Source: Lachnospiraceae bacterium
Lineage (GTDB): Bacteria > Bacillota > Clostridia > Lachnospirales > Lachnospiraceae
Direction of reading: 5' to 3'
Assembly: GCA_016284315.1 (NCBI GenBank)
Contig: JAEEOO010000012.1
Location: 1 to 64,000, forward strand
Length of the DNA: 64,000 bases
The notes beneath the pieces were generated by a model. The model saw only the letters and a list, made by a program, of their open reading frames with translations. It was not told the origin of the DNA and ran no database searches. This document shows, one piece after another, positions 44,341 through 52,687 of the stretch. The translations under genes and the position numbers were made by a program. Within the stretch, counting starts at the first letter, position 1. The number at the start of each line of letters is the position of its first letter.

Positions 44341-45561
44341 TTAATAGACCCGAACGAAGGATCCTTGACTTACTTGATCTACATGACCGGCTATCAAAAG
44401 CTGCATCAATATCATGGCGACAGTGGCATATTCAAAACCGGGAAGAGAAGCAAGGATCTCATCCGTGGTCTTGGGAGTCAGAGATGTAGTCGAAAGGACG
44501 GCAATCTCGTCATCGCTTAAGCCTTCCGGAAATTCGTGGCGACCTGAAAAAGCTTTTTTGGTACTGTTTAATTTCTCGGATCTTTGGAGCTTCGAACTGT
44601 ATTTATGATTTCCGATGGGGTGAGCTTCAGCCGGTTCTTTGGGACATTCTTTTTCTGCTTCCTTTTTCAGATTAAAGATCTCATTTAACTCGCATAGGAA
44701 GATCTCGGGAGATAAGAATACCGAGGCTCCCTGGGACAGCAAAGCATTACAACCATCGCTGGTTCGGTCTGTGATCCTTCCGGGTACAACAAAAACTTCA
44801 CGTCCCTGTTCAAGGGCCATGTCAACGGTTATCAGTGTTCCGCTTTTTTGTTTTGCTTCCACAACGACTACAGCATCTGCCAGTCCACTTACTATGCGGT
44901 TCCTTGGAGGAAAGTTCTGGGACATGGCAGCTTCGCCGGGAGCGTAGAGTGAGATTATACCCCCGGATTCTTTCAGTTTGTTGTAGGTTACTCTGTTAGA
45001 CGATGGATAGCAGACATCCGCACCGCTTCCAAGAACTCCGTAGGAAGTACCGCCTGCGCTTAATGCCGCAGCCTGACTGATCCCGTCCACACCTCTTGCA
45101 AGACCGCTCACGACGGAAACACCGGCCTCTCCTAAAAAAGAACCAAGGCTTTTTGCAACAAATTCTCCGTAGGGAGAGCACTCCCTCGCACCGATGATGG
45201 CAACGCTTGGAATATTATCACCGGGGAAATCTCCGATGTGCCAAAGACCTAAGGGACAATCGCTTATTCTTTTTAATCGCTTTGGAAAATCCTCGTCATA
45301 AATGCATGTAAAGCGCATTCTGAGTGGATTCCCATCTTCGTTTGCAGAGATGAAATCCTTGTTCTCCGCCTCTTTAACAGCTCTTACAAGGGCCGGAGGA
45401 AGGAGAGAAGAAAGTTCTTTTTCACTTGCTTTAAAGATTCCCGAAAAGGAACCAAAACATGAGTAAAGGGTATGCCCCAACTGGCCGTTGAGCCCTTTTA
45501 TACTGCAAAGCTTTTCAATAAAATACTTCTCATTTTTAATTGTTTCTAAATCCGTATTCAT
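44341..45561 (-). CDS. dprA: DNA processing protein DprA
   Basis: 406 residues. Rossmann-fold DprA core: VAIIGARECSPYG, VVSGLARGVDGISQ, GTSYGVLGSGADVCYPSSN and AMSQNFPPRNRIVSGL, with a winged-helix C-terminal domain after a charged linker (from about 340). DprA binds incoming single-stranded DNA and loads RecA. The gene is 76 bases upstream of yifB on the same strand, so they probably share a transcript. Confidence 0.95.
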   Translation of the reverse strand: MNTDLETIKNEKYFIEKLCSIKGLNGQLGHTLYSCFGSFSGIFKASEKELSSLLPPALVRAVKEAENKDFISANEDGNPLRMRFTCIYDEDFPKRLKRISDCPLGLWHIGDFPGDNIPSVAIIGARECSPYGEFVAKSLGSFLGEAGVSVVSGLARGVDGISQAAALSAGGTSYGVLGSGADVCYPSSNRVTYNKLKESGGIISLYAPGEAAMSQNFPPRNRIVSGLADAVVVVEAKQKSGTLITVDMALEQGREVFVVPGRITDRTSDGCNALLSQGASVFLSPEIFLCELNEIFNLKKEAEKECPKEPAEAHPIGNHKYSSKLQRSEKLNSTKKAFSGRHEFPEGLSDDEIAVLSTTSLTPKTTDEILASLPGFEYATVAMILMQLLIAGHVDQVSQGSFVRVY

Positions 45562-45875
45562 ATAGTGTTTTCTTTCGATTTGTTATGATAATAATGGGAT
45601 TGACTATTTGAATAAAATTTAGGAAGGTGATGGTCATATCAGAAAATGACATGTTCAGTACTATAATAAATTTTGAAAAATAAGGCAACAAAAATTTTCA
45701 ACAAGAAAGGGCACCTCGAATATACAATGTGCATAAACTTTTAAACCTAAAATTGTGTCATAAACATGGGATAAATACCGCAGCAAACGCATTTTGGGTT
45801 GTTTTAATTGAATATTTGTTATATACTAATTGTTGTTCTTTTAATAAAAAATAATATATGAAGGTGGATTTAAAT
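45562..45875. other. AT-rich divergent intergenic region between dprA and the SEC-C gene
   Basis: The only gap over 300 bases. It holds a good + strand promoter at 45799-45827. A possible 17-codon ORF (45630-45683, MVISENDMFSTIINFEK) follows AGGAAGG but has no recognised relatives. No tRNA, riboswitch or repeat unit was seen. The dprA promoter must be near 45562-45620 but was not fixed. Confidence 0.5.
45799..45827 (+). promoter_or_regulatory. Promoter for the SEC-C/apt/rel cluster
   Basis: TTGTTT (45799-45804), 17 bases, TATACT (45822-45827), 48 bases before the likely ATG. Confidence 0.65.
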
Positions 45876-46379
45876 ATGGCACTTTTAAAAGAGTGGCGCG
45901 ATAGCGCATATAACGAGAATATGGACCAGAACAAGCTTCAGGCTCTCTGGGCTAAATATTTCCAGGATGAGAAGGAGATTTATTCACAGCTTCTTCAGAA
46001 TCCCGATGAAGTAGTAAGCGGAACCGTTAAGGAACTTGCTGAGAAGTATGGCGTGACCATAATGACCATGACCGGTTTCCTTGATGGAATCAACGACTCA
46101 CTTAAAGAGAAGAACCCCATCGAAGAGATGGAAGAGGATACTCAGGTTCAGCTCGGATTTGACAAGGCACTTCTTTATAAGAACATGGTCGGTGCAGAGG
46201 CTGACTGGCTTTACAATCTTCCTGAGTGGGAAGCAATCTTTGATGAAGAGACACGTAAGGCCCTTTATAAAGAGCAGAAGTCTTCTACCACCATCGTTAA
46301 GGAAGCAAAGATCTATCCCAACGATCCCTGCCCTTGCGGAAGCGGTAAGAAGTACAAAAAGTGCTGCGGAAGAAAGTAA
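45876..46379 (+). CDS. SEC-C metal-binding domain protein
   Basis: 167 residues. The last 25 residues are a SEC-C zinc motif, [21 protein letters not shown], like the one at the end of SecA; the N-terminal 130 residues are helical and not otherwise recognised. ATG 45876 follows AAGGTGGATTTAAAT; the in-frame ATG at 45858 precedes that site. A partner that binds the SEC-C motif (SecB or ribosome) is possible but not shown. Confidence 0.85.
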   Translation: MALLKEWRDSAYNENMDQNKLQALWAKYFQDEKEIYSQLLQNPDEVVSGTVKELAEKYGVTIMTMTGFLDGINDSLKEKNPIEEMEEDTQVQLGFDKALLYKNMVGAEADWLYNLPEWEAIFDEETRKALYKEQKSSTTIVKEAKIYPNDPCPCGSGKKYKKCCGRK

Positions 46380-46433
46380 TTTTTAAGGGCTAACCCGGAA
46401 GGGGAAGCCCTTTGAATTTTGGGAGGTTACAGA

Positions 46434-46958
46434 ATGAAAAAGCTTGAGGAATATATCAGAAGCATACCTGATTTCCCCGAGAAGGGCATCATATTCAGAG
46501 ACGTTACAAGCGTTCTCGAAGATGCAGAAGGTTTTAAACTTGCTATCGACACTATGCAGGATCTTGTTAAGGATCTTGAGATAGACGCAGTTGTGGGAGC
46601 AGAGTCCAGAGGATTCATCTTCGGTGCACCCATAGCTTATAATTTAGGAAAGCCTTTCCATCTTATCCGTAAGAAGGGAAAACTTCCTTGCGAAACAATC
46701 GAGGAATCCTATGATCTCGAGTACGGAAGTGCTACCATCGAGATCCATAAGAACAGCATTAAGCCCGGTCAGAAGGTCCTTCTTGTAGATGACCTTATCG
46801 CTACCGGCGGTACCACAGAAGCTATGATCAAGCTTGTTGAAAAGCTTGGCGGAGAAGTTGTGGGTGTTGTTGTTCTTATCGAACTTGCAGGACTTAAAGG
46901 ACGTGAGCGCATCAGCAAATACAGACTTGATGCTGCTATTACCTACGAAGGAAAGTAA
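46434..46958 (+). CDS. apt: Adenine phosphoribosyltransferase
   Basis: 174 residues. Start KLEEYIRSIPDFPEKGIIFRDVT and the PRPP motif VLLVDDLIATGGT are diagnostic; EYGSATIEIH is also family-typical. Converts adenine and PRPP to AMP. GGGAGGTTACAGA precedes the ATG. Upstream, AAGGGCT (46385-46391) and AGCCCTT (46405-46411) could form a weak hairpin. The rel gene follows 26 bases later, a common order in Firmicutes. Confidence 0.97.
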   Translation: MKKLEEYIRSIPDFPEKGIIFRDVTSVLEDAEGFKLAIDTMQDLVKDLEIDAVVGAESRGFIFGAPIAYNLGKPFHLIRKKGKLPCETIEESYDLEYGSATIEIHKNSIKPGQKVLLVDDLIATGGTTEAMIKLVEKLGGEVVGVVVLIELAGLKGRERISKYRLDAAITYEGK

Positions 46959-46984
46959 ATCTTAGAAACCGAGAGGTCAAGTTT

Positions 46985-49294
46985 ATGGCTGAAGAAAAAG
47001 TGGTATCCAGCGCGGCTATTGATACCAGCCATATAACTAAATACGAGGATTTCATATCACCTGATGAGCTGTACCAACAGCTTATTAGTGCTGTGCAAAA
47101 ATATCACCCCAGCGATGATCTTTCAATGATCGAGAAGGCTTACAGGGTTGCCTATGAGGCGCATAAGACTCAGGTAAGAAAATCCGGTGAGCCCTATATC
47201 ATCCATCCCCTTAATGTTGCCATTATCCTGGCTGAACTTGAGATGGATAAGGAGACCATCGCTGCGGGACTTCTTCATGACGTTGTAGAAGATACCATCA
47301 TGACGGAAGAAGACCTGGAGAGAGAGTTCGGGTCCGACGTTGCCATCCTTGTTGACGGCGTTACAAAGTTGGAAAAACTGCCTCTTTCCACATCAATCGA
47401 TCAATCCGATGCAAAGATTGAAATGCAGGCCGAGAACCTTAGAAAAATGTTCCTGGCTATGGCAAAAGATATCAGAGTCATCATGATCAAACTTGCCGAC
47501 AGGCTTCACAATATGCGTACCCTTCAGTACCAGAAGCCGGAAAGTCAGATCCGTATTGCGCGTGAGACACAGGAAATCTACTGTCCCATTGCTCAGAGAC
47601 TCGGTATCAGTAAATTGAAGGTCGAACTTGATGACCTTTCACTTATGTATCTCGATCCCGAAGCGTTTAACGAGTTGTCCCAGAAGATCGAAATGGGAAG
47701 GACCGAGAGAGAAGAGTACATTGCAAGTATCGTCGCAGAAGTCGGCGAACATATAAAGAGCGCGGGAATCAAAGCAAAGGTTGACGGACGAGTTAAGCAC
47801 TTCTTCTCCATCTATAAAAAGATGAAGAACCAGAACAAGACTCTGGACCAGATTTATGACCTTTTCGCAGTCAGGATCATTGTTGATACCGTAAAGGACT
47901 GCTATGCGGCTCTCGGTGTTATTCACGAGATGTATAAGCCTATTCCCGGACGTTTTAAAGACTATATTGCTATGCCCAAGCCCAATATGTACCAGTCGCT
48001 CCATACGACGCTTATCGGTAGCAAGGGCCAGCCTTTTGAGATCCAGATAAGAACCTTTGAGATGCACAAAGCCGCTGAATACGGTATCGCAGCTCACTGG
48101 AAATATAAAGAGACTTCAGCCGGAACGGGCGGAGTACACGGTGAGGAGGAGAAGCTTTCATGGCTTCGTCAGATCCTCGAGTGGCAGAGAGACATGTCGG
48201 ATAACAGGGAGTTCCTTAATCTCTTAAAGAACGACCTTGACCTTTTTGCGGACAATGTATATTGCTTTACCCCCAGCGGAGAAGTTAAGAACCTTCCCGC
48301 AGGTTCTTGCCCCATCGACTTTGCATACAGCATCCACAGCGCTGTGGGCAACAGAATGGTTGGTGCGAGAGTTAACGGAAAGCTTGTACCCATTGATTAC
48401 AGGATCAAGAACGGTGACCGTATCGAGATCATCACATCACAGAATACAAAAGGTCCCAGCCGTGACTGGCTAAACCTTGTTAAGAGTACCCAGGCAAAGA
48501 ACAAGATTAACCAATGGTTCAGAAATGAATCCAAGGATGTTAATGTTGCCAAGGGTAAAGAATATTTGATCAACTATTCCAAGTCAAAGGGAATAGATCT
48601 TTATGCTATCATGACTCCCGAGTATCAGAATGAGCTCGTGAGAAAATACGGACTTCATGACTGGGAAGGTGTCCTTGCTGCAGTAGGCCACGGCGCCCTT
48701 AAAGACGGTCAGGTTGTCAACAAGATAAAAGAACTTTACGATGCGGATCATCAACAGGTTCTTACCAAAGAAGAAGTTCTTGAACAAATTGAAGCCAATG
48801 CGGCAGCTCAGGCAAATAAGCCTAAGATGAAGAGCAAGAGCGGCATTGTTGTTAAGGGTATCAGCGACTTGTCAGTTAGATTTTCAAAGTGCTGCAGCCC
48901 TGTGCCCGGTGATGAGATCGTGGGCTTTGTTACAAGAGGAAGAGGAATCTCCATTCACAGAACTGACTGTATCAATATCATCAGCTTGCCTGAGTTTGAC
49001 AGGGTAAGACTTATTGATGCGGAGTGGCAACTTCCCGATAATCAGGTTAAGGAGAAATATGTTGCGGAGATCAAGATCTACGCCAACGACCGTAACGGAC
49101 TTCTTGCCGATGTATCAAGGACTCTTACCGAAAAGAATATCAATATTCTTGCCATTAACACCAAGACCAATAAGCAGGGTATCGCGACCATGCTCATGTC
49201 GTTTGAGATAAGCGGCAAGGAAGAACTTAAAAATATAGTTGAGAAGATCAGAACAATAGACGGTATCATCGATATCGAGAGAGCTATAGGCTAA
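46985..49294 (+). CDS. relA: Bifunctional (p)ppGpp synthetase/hydrolase (RelA/SpoT)
   Basis: 769 residues with the full long-RSH layout: HD hydrolase (about 50-200; H74, H98-D99 in LLHDVVEDT), synthetase (about 260-370; YDLFAVRIIVDTVKDCYAALG and MPKPNMYQSLHTT), TGS (about 415-475), helical/zinc-finger-like region (FSKCCSPVPGDEIVGF) and a C-terminal ACT domain (NGLLADVSRTLTEKNINI). It governs the stringent response. The hydrolase motif appears intact, so it should both make and degrade (p)ppGpp. Confidence 0.97.
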   Translation: MAEEKVVSSAAIDTSHITKYEDFISPDELYQQLISAVQKYHPSDDLSMIEKAYRVAYEAHKTQVRKSGEPYIIHPLNVAIILAELEMDKETIAAGLLHDVVEDTIMTEEDLEREFGSDVAILVDGVTKLEKLPLSTSIDQSDAKIEMQAENLRKMFLAMAKDIRVIMIKLADRLHNMRTLQYQKPESQIRIARETQEIYCPIAQRLGISKLKVELDDLSLMYLDPEAFNELSQKIEMGRTEREEYIASIVAEVGEHIKSAGIKAKVDGRVKHFFSIYKKMKNQNKTLDQIYDLFAVRIIVDTVKDCYAALGVIHEMYKPIPGRFKDYIAMPKPNMYQSLHTTLIGSKGQPFEIQIRTFEMHKAAEYGIAAHWKYKETSAGTGGVHGEEEKLSWLRQILEWQRDMSDNREFLNLLKNDLDLFADNVYCFTPSGEVKNLPAGSCPIDFAYSIHSAVGNRMVGARVNGKLVPIDYRIKNGDRIEIITSQNTKGPSRDWLNLVKSTQAKNKINQWFRNESKDVNVAKGKEYLINYSKSKGIDLYAIMTPEYQNELVRKYGLHDWEGVLAAVGHGALKDGQVVNKIKELYDADHQQVLTKEEVLEQIEANAAAQANKPKMKSKSGIVVKGISDLSVRFSKCCSPVPGDEIVGFVTRGRGISIHRTDCINIISLPEFDRVRLIDAEWQLPDNQVKEKYVAEIKIYANDRNGLLADVSRTLTEKNINILAINTKTNKQGIATMLMSFEISGKEELKNIVEKIRTIDGIIDIERAIG

Positions 49295-49332
49295 ACAGAG
49301 AATTTTACAGAGCATAATTTGTGGGAGTTTGT

Positions 49333-49965
49333 ATGGCAGATATCAAGATTGGAAGAATGGTAATAGGCGTTTGTGCCACAAATTGCTATTTTGTATACAG
49401 AGAAGGCTCAAAAGAGTGTGTTGTTATCGATGCTCCCGACAAGGGTAAAGAGATCGCAAGTACGCTGAAAAAGCACGGTTTTGAGGTATCTGCTGTTTTG
49501 CTTACCCATGGTCATTTCGATCATATCTGGGGTGCAAGCGAACTTAGAAATGCCACAAGCGCTAAGATCTATGCCCTGGATAAAGAACAGCCTCTTATGG
49601 AGGACAGTACCTTAAATGTATCTGCGGACTGCGGAAGACCTGCAACACTTAAAGTAAACAGATATTTAAGAGACGGTGAGGAAATTGAGCTTGCCGGTAT
49701 CAAATTCAAGGTTATCGCCACACCCGGTCATACAGCCGGAAGCTGCTGCTTTTATGTAGAAGAGGCAGGACTTCTTGTAGCGGGAGATACTCTGTTCCGA
49801 GAATCCGTTGGAAGAACAGACCTTCCTACCGGAAGCGGAGCTACCCTTGAAAGAAGTGTTATGGAGAAACTTTTTGTACTTCCGGATGAGACTTTGGTTT
49901 ATCCAGGTCACGGAGATGAGACCGATATCGGTCACGAGAAGAAGTACAATCCCTTTTTAGTTTAA
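49333..49965 (+). CDS. MBL fold metallo-hydrolase (glyoxalase II-like)
   Basis: 210 residues. Metal motif LTHGHFDHIWG (H-x-H-x-D-H), a distant ATPGHTAGS and the final VYPGHGDETDIGHEK are those of small glyoxalase-II-like hydrolases. Exact thioester substrate unknown. ATG 49333 follows GGGAGTTTGT; an in-frame GTG at 49321 would sit in that site. It comes between rel and hemZ, an order often seen in Lachnospiraceae. Confidence 0.92.
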   Translation: MADIKIGRMVIGVCATNCYFVYREGSKECVVIDAPDKGKEIASTLKKHGFEVSAVLLTHGHFDHIWGASELRNATSAKIYALDKEQPLMEDSTLNVSADCGRPATLKVNRYLRDGEEIELAGIKFKVIATPGHTAGSCCFYVEEAGLLVAGDTLFRESVGRTDLPTGSGATLERSVMEKLFVLPDETLVYPGHGDETDIGHEKKYNPFLV

Positions 49966-49975
49966 AGGTTTATTT

Positions 49976-51454
49976 ATGGCAACAAAATATATAAAGATCA
50001 ATCATGAAAAATACGGATATGACGTTTTGGCATTGTTCCAGTCATTTTACACCGACTGCACTTGGCAGCTCGTCTTTCCCGGATGCAAAGATCAGATAAT
50101 TAAAGAAGCCGAGGAGATCGGCTTTTTTGCTGATTTGACTTTTGAAGAAGGGGACAACGAGCCGGTTCACGTATTATTTGAAGACGAAGACGGAACCGGA
50201 CGCGTATATCCCGGTCATATTGGAGCGGATCTTAAGGAAGGCTTTGGTAACTGGCTCTATGACTGTTTGTCGGAGAAAACCGGGAAGCAGCTTCCTTGGG
50301 GAACTCTAAACGGAGTAAGACCTACAAAGATCGCGTACAAAGCTCTTGAAGAAGGTAAGTCCCACGAAGAGATTATGGAATATTATCTCAATGAAAGAAG
50401 GACGACACCCGAGAAGGCAGCTCTTTCCATTGAGATTGCTGAGAGGGAAAGAAGGATCCTCAAGGATCTTCATTTAACCGATGGCTATAGCCTTTATATC
50501 GGAATTCCTTTCTGCCCCACAACCTGCCTGTACTGTTCATTTACTTCTTATCCCATCGCGAGATTTAGGAAAGAAGTGGATATGTATCTTGATGCTCTTA
50601 TTAAAGAACTTGAGTATACAGCAAAGCTTATGAAGGACAGGATCCTTGATACTGTCTATATCGGCGGCGGAACTCCTACTACATTGGAACCTGAGCAGTT
50701 GGAACGCCTTTTGGGTAAAGTGGAAGAGTTCTTTGACCTTTCTAATTTAAGGGAATTCACCGTTGAAGCAGGAAGAGCTGATTCCATCACAGAGGATAAG
50801 CTGGAGGTATTAAAGGCTCATAACATTACAAGAATTTCCATCAATCCTCAGACCTTTAATCAGGAGACTCTTGATTTTATCGGAAGAAAAGCAAGCGTAC
50901 AGCAGCTCCTTGATGTATGGCCCATAGCAAGAAAATTGGGCTTTGACAACATCAATATGGATATCATCCTCGGCCTTCCCGGAGAGGATGTTCCTGAAGT
51001 TACCAAGACTATGGAAATGGTCAAGGAACTGGCTCCCGACTCACTTACCGTGCATTCACTTGCCATTAAGAGAGCTTCAAAGCTTTCCGAGTGGATCGCA
51101 AAGAATGGAAAAGAGACTCTTAAGTCTTCTGATGAAACCATGAAGATCGCGGCTGCGGGAGCGGCTGAAATGGGGCTTGTTCCTTATTACCTCTACCGCC
51201 AGAAGAATATGAGCGGAAACCTTGAAAATGTTGGTTTCTCTTCTGAGGGAAAAGAAGGAATATATAATATCCTGATCATGGAAGAACTTCAGACCATCGT
51301 TGCCTGTGGCGCCGGTTGCGTTACAAAGAGGGTATTTTTCGAGAACGGCAAGATCACAAAACTCGAAAGATGCGAGAATGTCAAAGAAGTTCCCATGTAT
51401 TGTGAAAAGATAGATGAGATGATCGGCAGAAAGGAAACTCTTTTTTCTGACTAA
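49976..51454 (+). CDS. hemZ: Coproporphyrinogen dehydrogenase HemZ (radical SAM)
   Basis: 492 residues. An N-terminal domain of about 160 residues (LPWGTLNGVRPTKIAYK) followed by the radical SAM motif IPFCPTTCLYCSFTSY, YIGGGTPTTLEPEQL and ITRISINPQTFN, typical of HemZ. It is an oxygen-independent coproporphyrinogen oxidase-like enzyme; many Clostridia carry it without a complete heme route, so the actual substrate here is open. Start is 10 bases after the MBL gene. Confidence 0.92.
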   Translation: MATKYIKINHEKYGYDVLALFQSFYTDCTWQLVFPGCKDQIIKEAEEIGFFADLTFEEGDNEPVHVLFEDEDGTGRVYPGHIGADLKEGFGNWLYDCLSEKTGKQLPWGTLNGVRPTKIAYKALEEGKSHEEIMEYYLNERRTTPEKAALSIEIAERERRILKDLHLTDGYSLYIGIPFCPTTCLYCSFTSYPIARFRKEVDMYLDALIKELEYTAKLMKDRILDTVYIGGGTPTTLEPEQLERLLGKVEEFFDLSNLREFTVEAGRADSITEDKLEVLKAHNITRISINPQTFNQETLDFIGRKASVQQLLDVWPIARKLGFDNINMDIILGLPGEDVPEVTKTMEMVKELAPDSLTVHSLAIKRASKLSEWIAKNGKETLKSSDETMKIAAAGAAEMGLVPYYLYRQKNMSGNLENVGFSSEGKEGIYNILIMEELQTIVACGAGCVTKRVFFENGKITKLERCENVKEVPMYCEKIDEMIGRKETLFSD

Positions 51455-51497
51455 TAAGATAAATGCCGATTTTGTTTACGTAATTTGTAAACTCTTG

Positions 51498-51503
51498 TAT
51501 AAT
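51498..51503 (+). promoter_or_regulatory. -10 box upstream of flavodoxin gene
   Basis: TATAAT at 51498-51503 with a weak -35 (TTTACG, 51475-51480) 17 bases before it. Confidence 0.45.
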
Positions 51504-51554
51504 TATTATATATATGCGCTTTAAATAGTATTCGTGGTTCGAAAGGGGTATAAA

Positions 51555-52028
51555 ATGGGTAAATCATTGGTAGCTTTTTTTAGTGCCGGCGGAACTACAG
51601 CGAAGGTAGCGGAAAGGCTTGCAAAGGCGGCTGAGGCTGACCTTTTTGAGATCAGACCTTTAAATTTATATACTGAAGCCGATTTAAACTGGCAGGATAA
51701 AGAGAGCAGAAGCAGTCTCGAAATGAAGGATAAAAACTGCAGACCTGAGATATGGTCAAAGCTTGAGAATGCCGGGGATTATGACAGGGTTTATCTCGGA
51801 TTCCCTATCTGGTGGTACAGAGAGCCATCTATAATCGATACTTTCATTGAGAGCTATGATTTTAATGAGAAGGAAATCGTTCCTTTTTGTACATCTGGTG
51901 GGAGCGGACTGGGAGATTCTTCAGACAGCATCCAGAAGCTTGTTCCGGGGGCAAAAATCTTAGCCGGAAGACGCATTTTTTCCAGTGAAACTGAGGACGA
52001 TCTTCGCAAGTGGATCAAAGAACTTTGA
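51555..52028 (+). CDS. Flavodoxin family protein
   Basis: 157 residues. FMN phosphate-loop-like start SLVAFFSAGGTTAKVAERLA, then FPIWWYREPSIIDTFIESYDF and VPFCTSGGSGLGDSSDSI mark a flavodoxin_4-type protein. It probably carries electrons or reduces quinones. AAAGGGGTATAAA precedes ATG 51555; the upstream in-frame GTG at 51534 is not needed. Confidence 0.9.
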   Translation: MGKSLVAFFSAGGTTAKVAERLAKAAEADLFEIRPLNLYTEADLNWQDKESRSSLEMKDKNCRPEIWSKLENAGDYDRVYLGFPIWWYREPSIIDTFIESYDFNEKEIVPFCTSGGSGLGDSSDSIQKLVPGAKILAGRRIFSSETEDDLRKWIKEL

Positions 52029-52047
52029 TTAAGTTTCCTTAAACAAA

Positions 52048-52076
52048 TTGTCAAATCGTGCATGTTGTATTATACT
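52048..52076 (+). promoter_or_regulatory. Sigma-A type promoter for the PilZ gene
   Basis: TTGTCA (52048-52053), 17 bases, TATACT (52071-52076), about 59 bases before the GTG start. Confidence 0.75.
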
Positions 52077-52134
52077 ATATGTAGTTGTTAGGGGATTCCT
52101 GATAACTAATTAAACTACGCACGAGGATAAGCCC

Positions 52135-52515
52135 GTGATTTTTGAAAAGAGAGAGTTTCCACGCACCGAGATCGATGTGCCGGCCCTTATTACAGACGGA
52201 AAGAACCACAAAGAGATCAGCTGCATGGTCAAAAATATCAGTGAGAACGGAATATGCCTGGAAGTGCCCATTGATGAATATAATGATGATCTCATCAAAG
52301 TTGGCGAAGGTGTTCACGTTCAGTATATCGATACCTATCAGTACGGAAGAAATATCGAGACCGAAGTTTTATCAACCGAATGTACTGTAAGACATATCAA
52401 AGAGATTGGCAAGAAGATCATCATGGGAGCTTATATTACCGAAGATGATTTTCGGAGTTACGCCGTCAGAAGAGAGATCATGTCCGAATTTCTTCACTCA
52501 AGAGCCTACGCATAA
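52135..52515 (+). CDS. PilZ domain protein
   Basis: 126 residues, a single PilZ domain. FEKREFPRTEI supplies the R-x3-R element and KNISENGICLEV the [D/N]-x-S-x2-G element that bind c-di-GMP. Start is GTG at 52135 after GAGGATAAGCCC; no in-frame ATG lies near. Inferred as a c-di-GMP effector, possibly answering the GGDEF protein at 4645 and touching type IV pilus function (pilT at 41661). A palindromic repeat begins 2 bases after its stop. Confidence 0.88.
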   Translation: MIFEKREFPRTEIDVPALITDGKNHKEISCMVKNISENGICLEVPIDEYNDDLIKVGEGVHVQYIDTYQYGRNIETEVLSTECTVRHIKEIGKKIIMGAYITEDDFRSYAVRREIMSEFLHSRAYA

Positions 52516-52516
52516 A

Positions 52517-52575
52517 TGTCCCCCGGGGACGGAGTCAATGGGTCACTTTTGACCACCGGGGACGGGGTCTGGACA
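52517..52575. repeat. GC-rich palindromic repeat, tandem pair (locus C)
   Basis: Unit 1 at 52517-52545 and unit 2 at 52550-52575, in the same orientation as locus A and with the CCGGGGACGG core. It lies between the PilZ stop (52513-52515) and a terminator at 52603. Confidence 0.8.
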
Positions 52576-52602
52576 TTTTCAATTGAATACTTAAGAACAG
52601 CA

Positions 52603-52634
52603 AACAGGAGACGATTTAGTCCCCTGTTTTTTTT
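52603..52634 (+). terminator. Rho-independent terminator before the Y-family polymerase
   Basis: AACAGGAGAC (52603-52612) pairs with GTCCCCTGTT (52619-52628), one mismatch, followed by T residues to 52634. It isolates the polymerase promoter from upstream transcription. Confidence 0.88.
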
Positions 52635-52642
52635 AAGAATTT

Positions 52643-52677
52643 GTTCGATTTACTTTAGCGAACAAAGTTTCTATAAT
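52643..52677 (+). promoter_or_regulatory. SOS-type promoter of the Y-family polymerase
   Basis: -35 TTTACT (52649-52654), 17 bases, -10 TATAAT (52672-52677). GTTCG (52643-52647) and CGAAC (52659-52663) form one inverted pair, and GAACAAAGTTTC (52660-52671) resembles GAAC-N4-GTTC with one mismatch, ending at the -10. The preceding TTAAGAATTTGTTCGATT is identical to that before the Rpn gene. The start codon lies 11 bases after the -10, so the message is nearly leaderless. Confidence 0.75.
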
Positions 52678-52687
52678 TAATCTTGGT

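Noticed and set aside
45630-45683. 17-codon ORF with AGGAAGG site in the dprA upstream gap
   Set aside because: Too short and without recognisable family to call a gene; recorded only within the intergenic entry.
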